From Microvirga sesbaniae (GTDB taxonomy: Bacteria; Pseudomonadota; Alphaproteobacteria; Rhizobiales; Beijerinckiaceae), in NCBI RefSeq assembly GCF_025460805.1, contig NZ_JAMXFJ010000012.1:1-64000 (forward strand): a stretch of 64,000 bases of DNA. Reading direction: 5' to 3'. The notes under the pieces were generated by a model. The model ran no database searches and had not been told where the DNA came from. It saw nothing but the letters and a program-made list of their open reading frames with translations. The translations under genes and the position numbers were made by a program. Shown here piece by piece: positions 17,963 to 26,962 of the stretch (position 1 is its first letter; each line of letters begins with the position of its first letter).

Positions 17963-19417
17963 ATGGCCGACATCATCATCACCAACGGCATCGTGGTCAC
18001 CATGGACCCCGGGCGCCGCGTCATCGAGAACGGCGCCGTCGCCATCGAGAAGGACCGCATCGTGGCCGTCGGGACGACCGACGAGGTGCTCGCGGATCAT
18101 CGGGCCGCCACTCTGATCGACGCCAGCCGCAAGATCGTCATGCCCGGGCTGATCGACGGGCATGCCCATGCGGGCCACGGCCTCATCAAGACCATGGGGG
18201 GCGGCAACGGCGAGGCCTGGTACGAGGCCTGCCACCAGGCCTACACGGTCGCGTCGACGCCGGAATTCTGGCGGGCCGAAGCCCGGCTGGCGGCGCTCGA
18301 GCGCCTGCGCTTCGGGGTGACCACGGGCGTCTCCCTCCTGGGCGGCGGCGACACGATCCTGCGCACCGACGAACCGGTCTACGGCGACGCCCATTGCGAA
18401 GGCGTGCGCGAGGTCGGGACCCGCTCCGTCGTGGCGGTCGGGCCGACGCGGCCGCCGCATCCCCGCACCTATGCCCGCTTCGTGGACGGCAAGGCCGTGG
18501 AGCGTCCCGTGACGTTCGAGGAGCAGTTCGAGACCTGCCGGACCCTCATCGAGACCTGGCACGGCGCCCACGGGGGGCGCCTCAACATCGCGCTCATCAC
18601 CCCCACCCTGCGCGCCGAGCACGTGGACGAGCTCGGGCGGGACAATCTGGACGAGGCCAGGCGCCAGGCGCGCATGACGGCCGATCTGGCGCGGGAGGCC
18701 GGGCTCGTCTTCACGCAGGACGGCCACACGAAGGGGAGCGTCGCCTATGCGCGGGAGCTCGGCATCCTCGGGCCGAACGCCCTCCTGTCCCATGCCACGA
18801 ACCTCACCGACGACGAGATCAGGATCGTGGCCGACACGGGGACGCACATCGCCCACAACCCGAGCGCCATCGCGTCGATCCTCGGCCGCTGCCCGGTTCC
18901 CGAGCTGCTGGAGGCCGGGGCCAATGTGTGCCTCGGCTCCGACGCCACCGCGCCCGACCGCTCGGGCGACATGTTCCGGCACATGCAGCAATGCATGCAC
19001 TACCACCGGACCCACTTCAAGGATCCCACATGGCTGCCGCCGGGTCGGGTGCTCGAGATGTGCACCATCGACGGCGCCAGGGCCCTGGGCATGGACAAGG
19101 AGATCGGCTCCCTCGAAGTCGGCAAGAAGGCCGACCTGGTGCTGCTCGACCTGCGACGCCCGCATCTCTATCCGCTCAACATGCCGGTCTTCCGGCTCAT
19201 CTACTTCGCCAATGGAAACGACGTCGACACGGTGATCGTGGACGGCCGCATCGCCCTGCGGGACCGCAAGGCGACCTTCGTCGACGAGGATGAGATCCTC
19301 GACGACGCGCAGCGGGAGACCGACGCCATGCTCGACCGCACCGGCTTCCGGCCCATGCTCGAAACGCCGAAGACGTTCTGGCGGCATGTGAGGGCGACCG
19401 ACCAGATCGGAACCTGA
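17963..19417 (+). CDS. Atz/SsnA-type metal-dependent amidohydrolase
   Basis: The 484-residue TIM-barrel hydrolase belongs to the chlorohydrolase/aminohydrolase branch that includes AtzB, TrzN, guanine deaminase and SsnA. Metal ligands appear as LIDGHAHAGHG, QDGHTKG, THIAHNPSAI and GSDATAPDRSG. Near the C-terminus the usual EIGSLEVGKKADLVLLDL composite-barrel motif is intact. It lies 18 bases after the importer ATPase and probably acts on the imported compound, removing an amino or similar group from a ring. Substrate unresolved. Confidence 0.87.
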   Translation: MADIIITNGIVVTMDPGRRVIENGAVAIEKDRIVAVGTTDEVLADHRAATLIDASRKIVMPGLIDGHAHAGHGLIKTMGGGNGEAWYEACHQAYTVASTPEFWRAEARLAALERLRFGVTTGVSLLGGGDTILRTDEPVYGDAHCEGVREVGTRSVVAVGPTRPPHPRTYARFVDGKAVERPVTFEEQFETCRTLIETWHGAHGGRLNIALITPTLRAEHVDELGRDNLDEARRQARMTADLAREAGLVFTQDGHTKGSVAYARELGILGPNALLSHATNLTDDEIRIVADTGTHIAHNPSAIASILGRCPVPELLEAGANVCLGSDATAPDRSGDMFRHMQQCMHYHRTHFKDPTWLPPGRVLEMCTIDGARALGMDKEIGSLEVGKKADLVLLDLRRPHLYPLNMPVFRLIYFANGNDVDTVIVDGRIALRDRKATFVDEDEILDDAQRETDAMLDRTGFRPMLETPKTFWRHVRATDQIGT

Positions 19418-19486
19418 TGGGCCGGGTTCGCCGAAAGGCTCGAAACGACAAGGCCGGTCATGGTCCCGTGACCGGAAGGATGAGGC

Positions 19487-20728
19487 ATGCTCACACGCCG
19501 TGATCTGAAGTTCGAAGGAATGGCGCCGCCGCGCCGCGCCGCGCGGGGCGCCTCCGGGTCTGCGGCCTTCGCGATCCTCTGCATCGTCCTGGCCGCCGTC
19601 AACCTTCGCCCGGCGCTCACGTCCGCCGCCACCATGGCGACCGAGATCGAGCAGGGGCTCGGCCTGGGCAGCGTCGGGATCGGCGTTCTCACGACGATGC
19701 CGGTGCTGTGCTTCGGACTCTTCGGCCCCTTCGCGCCGCTCCTGTCGGCGCGCCTCGGGCTCGAGCGCGCCATGGCCCTGCTCCTCATGGGTCTTTTCGC
19801 CGGGCTCGGCCTGCGCGCGGTGCCGCAGAGCCCGGCCCTGTTCGCCGGCACGCTCCTGGCCGGCGCCGCCATCGGGATGGCCGGCGTCCTTCTGCCCGTG
19901 GTGATCCGCCGTCGCTTTCCCGGTCATCTCGGATCGATGACCGGGCTTTACACGATGGTCCTGAGCATCGGGGGCGCCAGCGCCGCGGGACTGACGCCGG
20001 TTCTCGAGCGGGCGTGGCAATCCTGGACCCTGGCGCTCGCCGGCTGGAGCGTTCCGGCCCTCGTGGCCGGTCTCCTGTGGTCGGCCCTCGCCGCGTCGAG
20101 CGCCGCGGCTTCGGGCACCGGGTCTCTGCCGCGATTCTCGCTGCTGCTGCGCGACCGCCTCGCCTGGTCTGTCACGGCCTTCATGGGGTTGCAGGCCGGG
20201 CTGGCCTTCATCGTTCTCGGATGGCTGCCGACCCTGCTGCGCGACCGCGGGCTCGATGTGCTGAACGCGGGCGCCGTCACGTCCGTGTCGATCCTGGCCC
20301 AGACGGCGACGGCCCTGCTGGTTCCCTCGCTCGCGGCACGGCGCGCATCGCCGCGCCTGATGATCGTGCTCGTCCTCGCGGCCACCTGCTTCGGCTTTCT
20401 CGGGCTGATCTACGCGCCGCTCGCGAGCAGGCTTCTCTGGGCGCTGCTTCTCGGCCTGGGCCAGGGAGGATTGTTCAGCCTGGCGCTGCTCTTCGTCACC
20501 ATCCGGGCGCCGACCGCCGAGGTGACCGCCATGCTGTCCGGCATGTCGCAGAGCATCGGCTATCTCGGCGCGTCCCTGTGTCCCTTCGCCGTGGGCCTCC
20601 TGCGCGGCGGGCACGATCCGTTCGCCGGCCCGGCGATCATCGTGGTGACCGTGAGCGCGGCCTGCGCCTGGTGCGGCCTGCAAGCCGCCGTCCCGGCTCA
20701 CGTCCTGCCGCATCTGAGGGCGGGCTGA
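19487..20728 (+). CDS. MFS transporter, CynX/NimT type
   Basis: This is a 413-residue membrane protein with about 12 hydrophobic segments. The family hallmark VNLRPALTSAA follows the first helix, and a mid-protein MTGLYTMVLSIGGASAAGLTP segment resembles the CynX (cyanate) and NimT (2-nitroimidazole) families. GGAAGGATGAGG precedes the ATG. In a catabolic island for nitrogenous rings it may move the substrate or expel a small product such as cyanate. That role is inference. Confidence 0.85.
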   Translation: MLTRRDLKFEGMAPPRRAARGASGSAAFAILCIVLAAVNLRPALTSAATMATEIEQGLGLGSVGIGVLTTMPVLCFGLFGPFAPLLSARLGLERAMALLLMGLFAGLGLRAVPQSPALFAGTLLAGAAIGMAGVLLPVVIRRRFPGHLGSMTGLYTMVLSIGGASAAGLTPVLERAWQSWTLALAGWSVPALVAGLLWSALAASSAAASGTGSLPRFSLLLRDRLAWSVTAFMGLQAGLAFIVLGWLPTLLRDRGLDVLNAGAVTSVSILAQTATALLVPSLAARRASPRLMIVLVLAATCFGFLGLIYAPLASRLLWALLLGLGQGGLFSLALLFVTIRAPTAEVTAMLSGMSQSIGYLGASLCPFAVGLLRGGHDPFAGPAIIVVTVSAACAWCGLQAAVPAHVLPHLRAG

Positions 20729-20744
20729 CCGTCGCGCGCCCCCT

Positions 20745-21112
20745 CCCCCGTCATGGCATCCTCCGCCCTTCCTGCCACCCACCCACGTCATGGCCGGCCT
20801 TGTGCCGGCCATCCCGATCGGAAGAGCGCGGCGCCTCAGGCAATCGGGATCACCGGGACAAGCCCGGTGATGACGTGGAGGGTTGTGTGAGGCGGTGCGA
20901 ACACCCTCCGCACGTCATGGCACCCTCCGCCCTTCCTCCCACCCTCCGCACGTCATGGCACCCTCCGCCCTTCCTCCCACCCTCCACACGTCATGGCCGG
21001 CCTCGTGCCGGCCATCCCGATACGGAGAAGCGCGGCGCCTCACCGTATCGAGATCACCGGCACAAGGCCGGTGATGACGTGGAGGGTGGTGTGAGCCGGC
21101 GATGACGTCGCG
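20745..21112. repeat. Palindromic intergenic repeat array 4
   Basis: Two full units and several linker segments (CATGGCACCCTCCGCCCTTCC) lie between the MFS gene and the hydantoinase. The linker itself is duplicated at about 20919-20985. No gene was seen in the whole 498-base gap. Confidence 0.9.
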
Positions 21113-21226
21113 GATCTTGCTCTCGCCCGCGCATCACGTTGCCCTTGCTGACGCCCGTTTCATCGGCATAGATTGAGCGTCATAACAACAAGCGATCATC
21201 CGGGAATCCTCGGGGGGAAACTGACA

Positions 21227-22687
21227 TTGGCCGAATATGATCTGGTCATCAAAGGCGGACGCGTCGCGTCGACGGACGGCGTCGCCGCGATGGATGTGGC
21301 GATCCAGGATGGGGTGATCGCCGCCCTCGGCCGGGAGCTTCGGGCCCGCTCCACCATCGATGCGGCCGGCAGGCTGGTTCTTCCCGGCGGCGTGGATGCC
21401 CATTGCCATATCGAGCAGCTCTCCGGCGGCGGCTTGATGAACGCCGACACGTTCGAATCGGCCACGCGGTCGGCCGCGTTCGGCGGCACCACGACGGTCA
21501 TTTCCTTCGCCGCGCAGCATCGCGGCGACAATCTCGGCGCGGTCGTGGACAACTACGCGCGCCTCGCCGCGGCCGGGGCCGTGACGGATTACGCGTTCCA
21601 TCTGTGGATCTCCGATCCGAGTGCGGAAACCCTGGAGCAGGATCTCCCCCGGCTGATCGAGGCCGGGCACCGGTCGATCAAGATCTTCATGACCTATGAC
21701 CGGGTCCGTCTTCTCGACGAGCAGATTCTCGACGTCATGATGGTGGCCCGCCGGCACGGGGCCATGGTCTGCGCCCATGCCGAGAATCACGGCATGATCA
21801 AATGGATGGCCGACCGGCTGGTGGCCCGCGGCTACGGCGCGCCGAAATACCACGGCGTGAGCCATCCCCGGGTCGGCGAGATCGAGGCGTTCGAACGCCT
21901 CATCCGCTTCTCGCAGCTCCTGGACCAGCCGATCATGCTGTTCCATGTCTCGACGGCCGAGGGGGCGGCCATCGTCCGGCGCGCCCGCGGCGAGGGCGTC
22001 AAGGTCTTCGCCGAGACCTGCCCGCAATACCTGTTCCTCACCGCCCACGACCTCGACCGGCCCGGTCTCGAAGGCGCCAAGTGGATGTGCTCGCCGCCGC
22101 CCCGCACCCCGTCGGACCAGGAAGCCCTGTGGCGCGGTCTCGACCTCGGCGACCTCCAGGTGGTGTCCTCCGATCACGCGCCGTACCGGTTCGACGGGAG
22201 CGGCAAGCTCGCCGCCGGCTCGAATCCGGATTTCAAGCAGATCGCCAATGGGCTGCCCGGGCTGGAGACCCGCCTGCCGCTGCTCTTCGACGCCATGGTG
22301 AGCCGGGGACGTTCGAGCCTCGAAAAATTCGTGGAGCTGACCGCGACGGCCCCGGCGAGGATCTACGGGCTTCATCCGCGCAAGGGCGCCATCGCGGTCG
22401 GGGCCGATGCGGATGTGGCCATCTGGGATCCGGACCGGGAGGTCGTCCTCACCGATGACGGGCTGCACGACAATGTGGGCTACAACCCCTTCGCGGGCCG
22501 AAGGCTGAAGGGCTGGCCGGAGACCGTCCTGCGCCGGGGCGAAACCCTCGTCGCGGACGGCACGCTCAAGGCGGCGCCGGGATCCGGACGGCTGCAACGG
22601 CGCGGGTGCTCCCCCGCCATGCGGCCGACGGGCCGCCTCTCTCCGGAGTTCGACCCGGGCCGCAATTTCGGCGCGCAGCTGCTGTGA
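21227..22687 (+). CDS. Dihydropyrimidinase/hydantoinase
   Basis: This 486-residue cyclic amidohydrolase hydrolyses hydantoins or dihydropyrimidines to N-carbamoyl compounds. Metal ligands are complete: His-Cys-His in VDAHCHIEQ (59-61), the carbamylated lysine in SIKIFMTYDR, CAHAENHG, FHVSTAEG and SSDHAPY. A TTG start at 21227 is proposed (MAEYDLVIKGGRV) because GGGGGGAAA lies 7 bases upstream; an in-frame TTG at 21173 lacks a ribosome site. With the carbamoylase at 7715 and the racemase at 24226 it completes a hydantoin-to-amino-acid route. Confidence 0.9.
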   Translation: MAEYDLVIKGGRVASTDGVAAMDVAIQDGVIAALGRELRARSTIDAAGRLVLPGGVDAHCHIEQLSGGGLMNADTFESATRSAAFGGTTTVISFAAQHRGDNLGAVVDNYARLAAAGAVTDYAFHLWISDPSAETLEQDLPRLIEAGHRSIKIFMTYDRVRLLDEQILDVMMVARRHGAMVCAHAENHGMIKWMADRLVARGYGAPKYHGVSHPRVGEIEAFERLIRFSQLLDQPIMLFHVSTAEGAAIVRRARGEGVKVFAETCPQYLFLTAHDLDRPGLEGAKWMCSPPPRTPSDQEALWRGLDLGDLQVVSSDHAPYRFDGSGKLAAGSNPDFKQIANGLPGLETRLPLLFDAMVSRGRSSLEKFVELTATAPARIYGLHPRKGAIAVGADADVAIWDPDREVVLTDDGLHDNVGYNPFAGRRLKGWPETVLRRGETLVADGTLKAAPGSGRLQRRGCSPAMRPTGRLSPEFDPGRNFGAQLL

Positions 22688-22769
22688 GAGACATCGCGAA
22701 AGCCTGTCGGCCCGCCGGCCGCCGGTCCCCAACCCGCATGCCGACCCGCATGCATGGAACAGATCGATC

Positions 22770-24212
22770 ATGACGGACGCAATCAAGGTTGTTCGGAAGG
22801 CCGCCTGGGTGGTCGCCTGGGACGAGGAGGCCTCGCGCCATGTCTATCGGCAGGACGCCGACGTGGCCTTCTCGACGGCCGGCATCCTGTCCATCGGCCC
22901 GGACTATGCGGGGCCTGCCGACGAGGAGATCGCCGGCCAGAGCCTGATGGTCATGCCCGGCCTCGTCAACGTTCACTGCCATTCCGGCGACGAGCCGATC
23001 GCCAAGGGCCTGTTCGAGGATGCGGGAACCGCCGCCCTGTGGGGCAACGCCCTCTACGAGTACTCGGCCCTGATCGACGCGGACCAGGATGCCAAGGCGG
23101 CCTGCCAGACGGTGATGCTGGGCGACCTGATGCGCAGCGGCGTGACCACCCATCTCGACATCGCGTCGCCCTATCCGCAATGGCTCCCGCTCGCGGCGGA
23201 GAGCGGATTGCGGGCCTATCTGGCGCCCGGGTTCCGGGAGGCGCAATGGCGCATGGCCGGGAGCCACCGCCTCGACTTCGACTGGGACGAGGCCCGCGGC
23301 CGGGAGCGCTATGCCGAGGCCCTGGCCTTCGTGGAGGAGGCGCGCGCGCATCCGAGCGGGCGCATCGACGGCGTCGTCGCGCCGTCGCAGATCGAGACCT
23401 GTTCCGAAGAGCTGCTGCGGATGGCGGTCGGCGAGGCCCGCAGCCGCGGCCTGCGCATCACCATCCATGCGGCGCAGACCATGGCCGAGCACGAGGAATT
23501 GCTGCGGCGCACCGGCGAGACCGCCCCGGCGATGCTGGAGCGCCTGGGCGTTCTCGGCCCCGACCTGATCCTCGGCCACTGCATCTTCCTCGATCACCAT
23601 TCCTGGACCCGGCAGCGCAGCCGCGACGACCTCGCGCGCCTGGCCGGGAGCGGCACGTCCGTCGCTCATTGCCCGGTCACCTTCGCGCGCAGCGGCATGA
23701 CCCTGGAAAGCCTCGGGGCCTATCGCCGCGCGGGCGTCAATGTGGGGCTCGGCACCGACAGCTATCCCTTCAACATGCTGGAGGAAATGCGCGAGGCGCT
23801 GATCTGCTCGCGCGTCGCCGGCCGCAGCGTCTTCGACCTCGACACCGGCGGCCTGCTGTCGGCCGCGACGACCGGCGGCGCGCGCGCCCTCGGCCGAAGC
23901 GACATCGGGCGCCTGGCCGTCGGCGCGAAGGCGGATCTGTCCCTCGTGGATCTGAGCCACCCGGCCATGCAGCCGGTCCACGATCCCCTGCGCAACCTGA
24001 TCCATTGCGCGGCGGAGCGCGCCATCCGCGACGTCTATGTGGACGGCCATGCGGTGGTGAAGGACAGGCGCATCGTCCGTCTCGACTATGACGGCGCGGT
24101 CCGGGAATTGCGGGACGCGCAGAAACGCGCCTGCCGGCGGGCCGAACGGGACGATCCGCAAGGCCGTCCCCTGGCCGTGCTGGCGCCCCCGTCCCTGCCG
24201 CTCGCTCGCTGA
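22770..24212 (+). CDS. Amidohydrolase family protein (paralogue A)
   Basis: This is a 480-residue metal-dependent hydrolase. An N-terminal beta-sandwich (AAWVVAWDEEASRHVYRQDA) precedes the TIM barrel, with VNVHCHSGDEP, ITIHAAQTMAEH, LILGHCIFLDHHSW and GTDSYPFNMLEE as metal and substrate motifs. The closing RLAVGAKADLSLVDLSHPAM is typical. It is clearly related to the gene at 24948 (same VAWDE, DYAGP, GHxIFL and GTDS layout). The pair flanks the racemase and probably arose by duplication. Substrate unknown; a cyclic amide or amidine is likely. Confidence 0.86.
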   Translation: MTDAIKVVRKAAWVVAWDEEASRHVYRQDADVAFSTAGILSIGPDYAGPADEEIAGQSLMVMPGLVNVHCHSGDEPIAKGLFEDAGTAALWGNALYEYSALIDADQDAKAACQTVMLGDLMRSGVTTHLDIASPYPQWLPLAAESGLRAYLAPGFREAQWRMAGSHRLDFDWDEARGRERYAEALAFVEEARAHPSGRIDGVVAPSQIETCSEELLRMAVGEARSRGLRITIHAAQTMAEHEELLRRTGETAPAMLERLGVLGPDLILGHCIFLDHHSWTRQRSRDDLARLAGSGTSVAHCPVTFARSGMTLESLGAYRRAGVNVGLGTDSYPFNMLEEMREALICSRVAGRSVFDLDTGGLLSAATTGGARALGRSDIGRLAVGAKADLSLVDLSHPAMQPVHDPLRNLIHCAAERAIRDVYVDGHAVVKDRRIVRLDYDGAVRELRDAQKRACRRAERDDPQGRPLAVLAPPSLPLAR

Positions 24213-24225
24213 GGATGAAACCGTC

Positions 24226-24897
24226 ATGGGACCGATTGTCTACGTGATCAACCCGAACGCGTCGCAGGCCGTCACGGCGGCCATCGACAGCGCCGTGGCT
24301 CCCCTGCGCGGCGCCGACGGGCCCGGCATCGTGTGCCTGTCCCTGGCCGAGGGGCCGCCCGGCATCCAGTCGCAGCGCGACGTGGACGGCGTCGTCATGC
24401 CCATGCTGCGCAAGGCCGCCGAACTGGAACGGGATGCGGGCGCGTTCGTCATCGCGTGCTTCTCGGACCCGGGGCTCCATGCCCTTCGCGAGCAGAGCCG
24501 GCATCGCGTCTTCGGGATCGCCGAATGCGGCGTGCTGGCGGCGCTCACCCTCGGGCAGCGGTTCGGCGTCATGGCGATCCTGCCCACCTCCATCCCGCGC
24601 CATCTGCGCATGTTCGGCGCCATGGGCGTCCTGGACCGCTTCGCCGCCGACCTGCCGATCGGTTTGGGCGTGGCGGACCTGTCCGACGAGGATCGAACCT
24701 TGAACCGGATGATCGAGGTCGGACGCGCCTTGAGGGCGACCCATGGCGCCGACGTTCTCGTGATGGGCTGCGCCGGCATGGCGCGCTACCGCGCGGCGGT
24801 CGAACAGGCGGTCGGCCTTCCGGTCGTCGAACCGACCCAGGCCGCCGTCGTCATGGCGGTCGGCCACGTGCGCCTGTCGCAGGCCACCGCGCCGTAA
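24226..24897 (+). CDS. Aspartate/glutamate/hydantoin racemase family protein
   Basis: The 223-residue cofactor-independent racemase has the two catalytic cysteines in ACFSDPG (Cys78) and GCAGMARY (Cys182). The N-terminal INPNAS motif is characteristic of hydantoin racemase and related enzymes. It is placed between two amidohydrolases, 13 bases after the first. The role is probably to interconvert enantiomers of a hydantoin or amino-acid intermediate so both can be degraded. It could instead be a maleate isomerase relative, but the INPN motif favours the hydantoin group. Confidence 0.87.
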   Translation: MGPIVYVINPNASQAVTAAIDSAVAPLRGADGPGIVCLSLAEGPPGIQSQRDVDGVVMPMLRKAAELERDAGAFVIACFSDPGLHALREQSRHRVFGIAECGVLAALTLGQRFGVMAILPTSIPRHLRMFGAMGVLDRFAADLPIGLGVADLSDEDRTLNRMIEVGRALRATHGADVLVMGCAGMARYRAAVEQAVGLPVVEPTQAAVVMAVGHVRLSQATAP

Positions 24898-24947
24898 GAC
24901 CGTTCATCCCCCGATTCAGTCCCCTGTCTGCCCTCATGGAGCCTGCA

Positions 24948-26396
24948 ATGACCAGCGCCACCAAGACCACCCTGTTCCGCAACTGCGACTGGATCGTCGC
25001 CTGGGACGAGGCCGAGCGATCCCATGTCTACCTGCGGGGCGCGGATTTCGTGATCCGGGGCGCCGACATCGTGCATGTCGGCAAGGATTACGCCGGCCCG
25101 GTCGACGCGGAGATCGACGCCCGGACCATGATGATCATCCCGGGATTCGTGGATGTTCACAGCCATCCCGGCCACGAGCCCGGCTGGAAGGGCATGCTCG
25201 AGGAGCTGGGCAGCCCGCGCCTGGGCCAGAGCTCGCTCTACGAGTTCATGCCGGTCTTTCAGATCGGACCGGAATACACGCGTCCCGCGCTGCGCGTCGC
25301 CACATCGGAGCTGCTGAAAAGCGGCGTCACGACCATCTGCGACCTCGGCCGCCCGCGCGCGTCCTGGGCCGACGAATATGCCGAGACCGGGATCCGGGCC
25401 GTGCTCTGGGGCATGTTCCGGTCCGGACCCTGGAAGACCACCAACGGCCACTCGGTCGCGTACGATCTCGATCCCGCGACGGGCGACCGGCTCCTGCGCG
25501 AGGCGATCGAGATCGCCGATGCCGCCTCGAAGCACCCGAGCGGGCGCATCACGGGCTTCATCGGGCCGGCCCAGATCGACACCTGCACCGAAGGGCAGAT
25601 CCGCGACGCGCTCGATGCGGCGCGGGAGCGCGGCCAGCCGATCCAGATCCACGCCGCCCAGAGCATCGTCGAGTTCCAGGAGATCATGCGGCGCTACGGC
25701 TGCACCCCGATCGAGTGGCTGGACCGGATCGGCGCCCTCGGGCCGGACACGATCATCGGCCACGGCATCTTCCTGAACGATCATCCCTGGCTGCACTGGC
25801 CGCATGCCAACGACTTCGAGCGCCTGCGCGACAGCGGCGCCCAGGTGGCGCATTGCCCGGTGGTCTTCGCGCGGCGCGGCATCGCCCTCAACACCCTGAC
25901 CCGCTACGTGAAGGCCGGCATCCGGTGCGGCATCGGCACCGACAGCTTCCCGCACAACATGCTCGATGAACTGCGCATGGCCTGCTATGCGGGCCGCATC
26001 GTGGCGGGCAGCTTCACGGCCGCGACGACCCACGACGCGTTCATGGCGGCCACGGCCGTCGGGGCCGACATGATCCGCCGCCCCGATCTCGGCCGCCTGG
26101 CCCCGGGCTGCAAGGCCGACTTCTCGGTCGTCGACATGGCCAACCCCTTCATGCAGCCCGACTACGAGCCCATCCGCAGCCTCGTCTACTCGGCCAATGA
26201 CAGGGCCATCAAGGACGTTTATGTCGACGGACGCCAGGTGGTCCGGGATGGCGAGGTTCTCGATTTCGCCATCGACGAGGATCTCGACATGCTGCGCCGG
26301 GGCCAGGCGGAAGCCATCGCGGCCGCGCCCCAGCGCGACTGGGCCGGACGGAGCCTCGAGCAGCTGAGCCCTCGGGTCTTCCCCCTCCGCGGCTGA
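24948..26396 (+). CDS. Amidohydrolase family protein (paralogue B)
   Basis: The 482-residue hydrolase parallels the gene at 22770 throughout. Motifs are DWIVAWDEAERSHVYLRGAD, VDVHSHPGHEPGWKG (metal His), IQIHAAQSIVEFQE, IIGHGIFLNDHPWLHW, VAHCPVVFARRG and GTDSFPHNMLDE. GGAG 7 bases upstream favours the ATG at 24948 over the one at 24936. It ends the catabolic operon, followed by a large repeat array. Divergence from paralogue A in the substrate loop (HSHPGHEP against HCHSGDEP) suggests different substrates. Confidence 0.86.
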   Translation: MTSATKTTLFRNCDWIVAWDEAERSHVYLRGADFVIRGADIVHVGKDYAGPVDAEIDARTMMIIPGFVDVHSHPGHEPGWKGMLEELGSPRLGQSSLYEFMPVFQIGPEYTRPALRVATSELLKSGVTTICDLGRPRASWADEYAETGIRAVLWGMFRSGPWKTTNGHSVAYDLDPATGDRLLREAIEIADAASKHPSGRITGFIGPAQIDTCTEGQIRDALDAARERGQPIQIHAAQSIVEFQEIMRRYGCTPIEWLDRIGALGPDTIIGHGIFLNDHPWLHWPHANDFERLRDSGAQVAHCPVVFARRGIALNTLTRYVKAGIRCGIGTDSFPHNMLDELRMACYAGRIVAGSFTAATTHDAFMAATAVGADMIRRPDLGRLAPGCKADFSVVDMANPFMQPDYEPIRSLVYSANDRAIKDVYVDGRQVVRDGEVLDFAIDEDLDMLRRGQAEAIAAAPQRDWAGRSLEQLSPRVFPLRG

Positions 26397-26433
26397 CCCG
26401 CCGCGAGCGGCCGTCGCAGGATGCGACCCTCCT

Positions 26434-26962
26434 CGACGTCATGGCCCCCTCCGCCCTTCCCGCCACCCTCGCCACGTCATGGCCGGCCTTGTGCCGGCCA
26501 TCCCGATACGGGAAGGCGCGGCGCTCCCAACAATCGGGATCACCGGGACAAGCCCGGTGATGACGTGGAGGGTGGTGTGAGCGGGTGGTGATAGCCTCCG
26601 CACGTCGTGGCACCCTCCGCCCTTCCTGCCACCCCCCGCACGTCATGGCCGGCCTTGTGCCGGCCATCTCGATGCGGTGAGGCGCTGCGTTTCAGACGAG
26701 CGGGATCACCGGCACAAGGCCGGTGATGACGTGGAGGATGATCATCGCTGTGGCGGGACCTTTCCCACGTCATGGCCGGCTTTGTGCCGGCCATCCCGCC
26801 ACCCTCCGCACGTCATGGCCGGCCTTGTGCCGGCCATCCCGATGCGGTGAAGCGCGGCGCTCCCAACAATCGGGATCACCGGCACAAGGCCGGTGATGAC
26901 GTGAGAGGGTTGTGTGAGCGGGTGATGACGTGAGAGGGTGGGACGAGCCCGGTCATGACGGG
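26434..26962. repeat. Palindromic intergenic repeat array 5
   Basis: About five repeat units fill the 556-base gap between two convergent amidohydrolase genes. Two GGCCGGCC hairpins stand almost back to back near 26770-26840. Unit ends and linkers (AGGGTTGTGTGAGCGGGTGATGACG) are partly duplicated. No gene was seen. Confidence 0.9.

Noticed and set aside
16034..20812. Antisense open frame of 1592 codons
   Set aside because: It lies opposite to five well-supported genes (permease, double ATPase, amidohydrolase, MFS), and its Arg/Gly/His-rich translation is typical of GC-rich shadow frames.
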